DNA of 19,442 bases, from the NCBI GenBank assembly GCA_948505485.1, contig CAOPQH010000017.1, positions 1 through 19,442 on the forward strand. The letters run 5' to 3'. This document shows positions 19,240-19,442 of this stretch, one piece after another; positions within the stretch are counted from its first letter, which is position 1; every line of letters begins with the position of its first letter. The stretch is from an uncultured Clostridia bacterium (GTDB lineage: Bacteria > Bacillota > Clostridia > TANB77 > CAG-508). The notes below the pieces were generated by a model. That model worked only from the letters and a program-made list of their open reading frames with translations. It was not told the origin of the DNA and did not search any database. The position numbers were made by a program, and so were the translations under genes.

Positions 19240-19442
19240 AGCATTAGTAAATGTAGAAAAGAATAAAGATTCAAACATTAGTATTACTATTGGACAAGTT
19301 GACGAACTTTCATGTGATAATATTAGAAGAAATTACGATGATGTGGTTACCCTAGAAAATGAATTTACAGAAAGGTTAGAATATAGCAAAGATGTTTTGA
19401 CTAAAAAACTATTACCAAAACAATTGCAAGATGACTTTGAAA
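19223..19442 (+). CDS. Hypothetical protein cut by the window end
   Basis: ATG 19223, with GAGAAGGATGG upstream, opens a frame without stop to the last base (73 complete codons). It starts MKKESKALVNVEKNKDSNIS, then ITIGQVDELSCDN, a charged middle, and LLPKQLQDDFE at the edge. The region looks soluble and probably helical after residue 30. Its start lies inside the end of the preceding small ORF, which suggests coupling. No family is recognised. Confidence 0.55.
   Translation, partial: MKKESKALVNVEKNKDSNISITIGQVDELSCDNIRRNYDDVVTLENEFTERLEYSKDVLTKKLLPKQLQDDFE

Noticed and set aside
1..19442. tRNA or rRNA genes and CRISPR arrays
   Set aside because: I looked for GC-rich clover-leaf-like blocks, the GGTTCGANTCC box and spaced direct repeats, and found none.

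Overview
The window is strongly AT-rich DNA with Shine-Dalgarno sites of the AGGAGG type, sigma-A-like promoters and many A/T-ending codons. Rubrerythrin, the ireB (yrzL) - ruvX (yrrK) - yrzB gene order, and a G5/SH3/glucosaminidase wall hydrolase point to a low-GC anaerobic Firmicute, most likely a gut-type member of the Clostridia. Genus and species cannot be read from the sequence.

Positions 1-12.3 kb look mostly like host chromosome. They hold the end of an unknown gene, rubrerythrin with its own promoter and terminator, and a minus-strand pair (an unknown membrane-anchored protein followed by an AMP-forming acyl-CoA ligase). A wall hydrolase with promoter and terminator comes next. A tightly packed operon then runs from 5.4 to 10.5 kb: a small pilin-like membrane protein, a 931-residue CpaE/MinD-like protein with AT-hooks and low-complexity linkers, a membrane GAF protein with a degenerate GGDEF domain, ireB and ruvX. 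A separate promoter drives the DUF1292 gene yrzB, which is followed by a small membrane protein. A lone 205-codon gene (11.7-12.3 kb) has its own strong promoter, a leader with mutually exclusive hairpins that can hide its ribosome binding site, and a closing hairpin.

Positions 12.4-19.4 kb are an accessory, partly decayed region. It holds a DUF1016 (YhcG-like) nuclease gene broken by an internal deletion, a DUF6904-like gene with a small partner, a serine recombinase lacking its catalytic N-terminus, a queuosine-salvage gene, an intact RhuM gene, scraps of a KilA-N gene and of a second recombinase, an intact KilA-N gene, and two small ORFs at the right edge, the last cut by the window end.

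The most unusual feature is a short repeated element that stands directly upstream of the DUF1016, RhuM and KilA-N genes. Each copy has a Shine-Dalgarno site and a short ORF carrying a conserved EKSTF motif. One copy (42 codons) is continuous. The other two have the same +1 frame break at an ATT TAA G site, which in one copy resembles the prfB programmed-frameshift site. Several long perfect palindromes also lie inside these accessory genes. The element looks like a leader-peptide or cassette-type unit tied to phage-antirepressor/defence-like genes. Its function is unknown and inferred only from these three copies.
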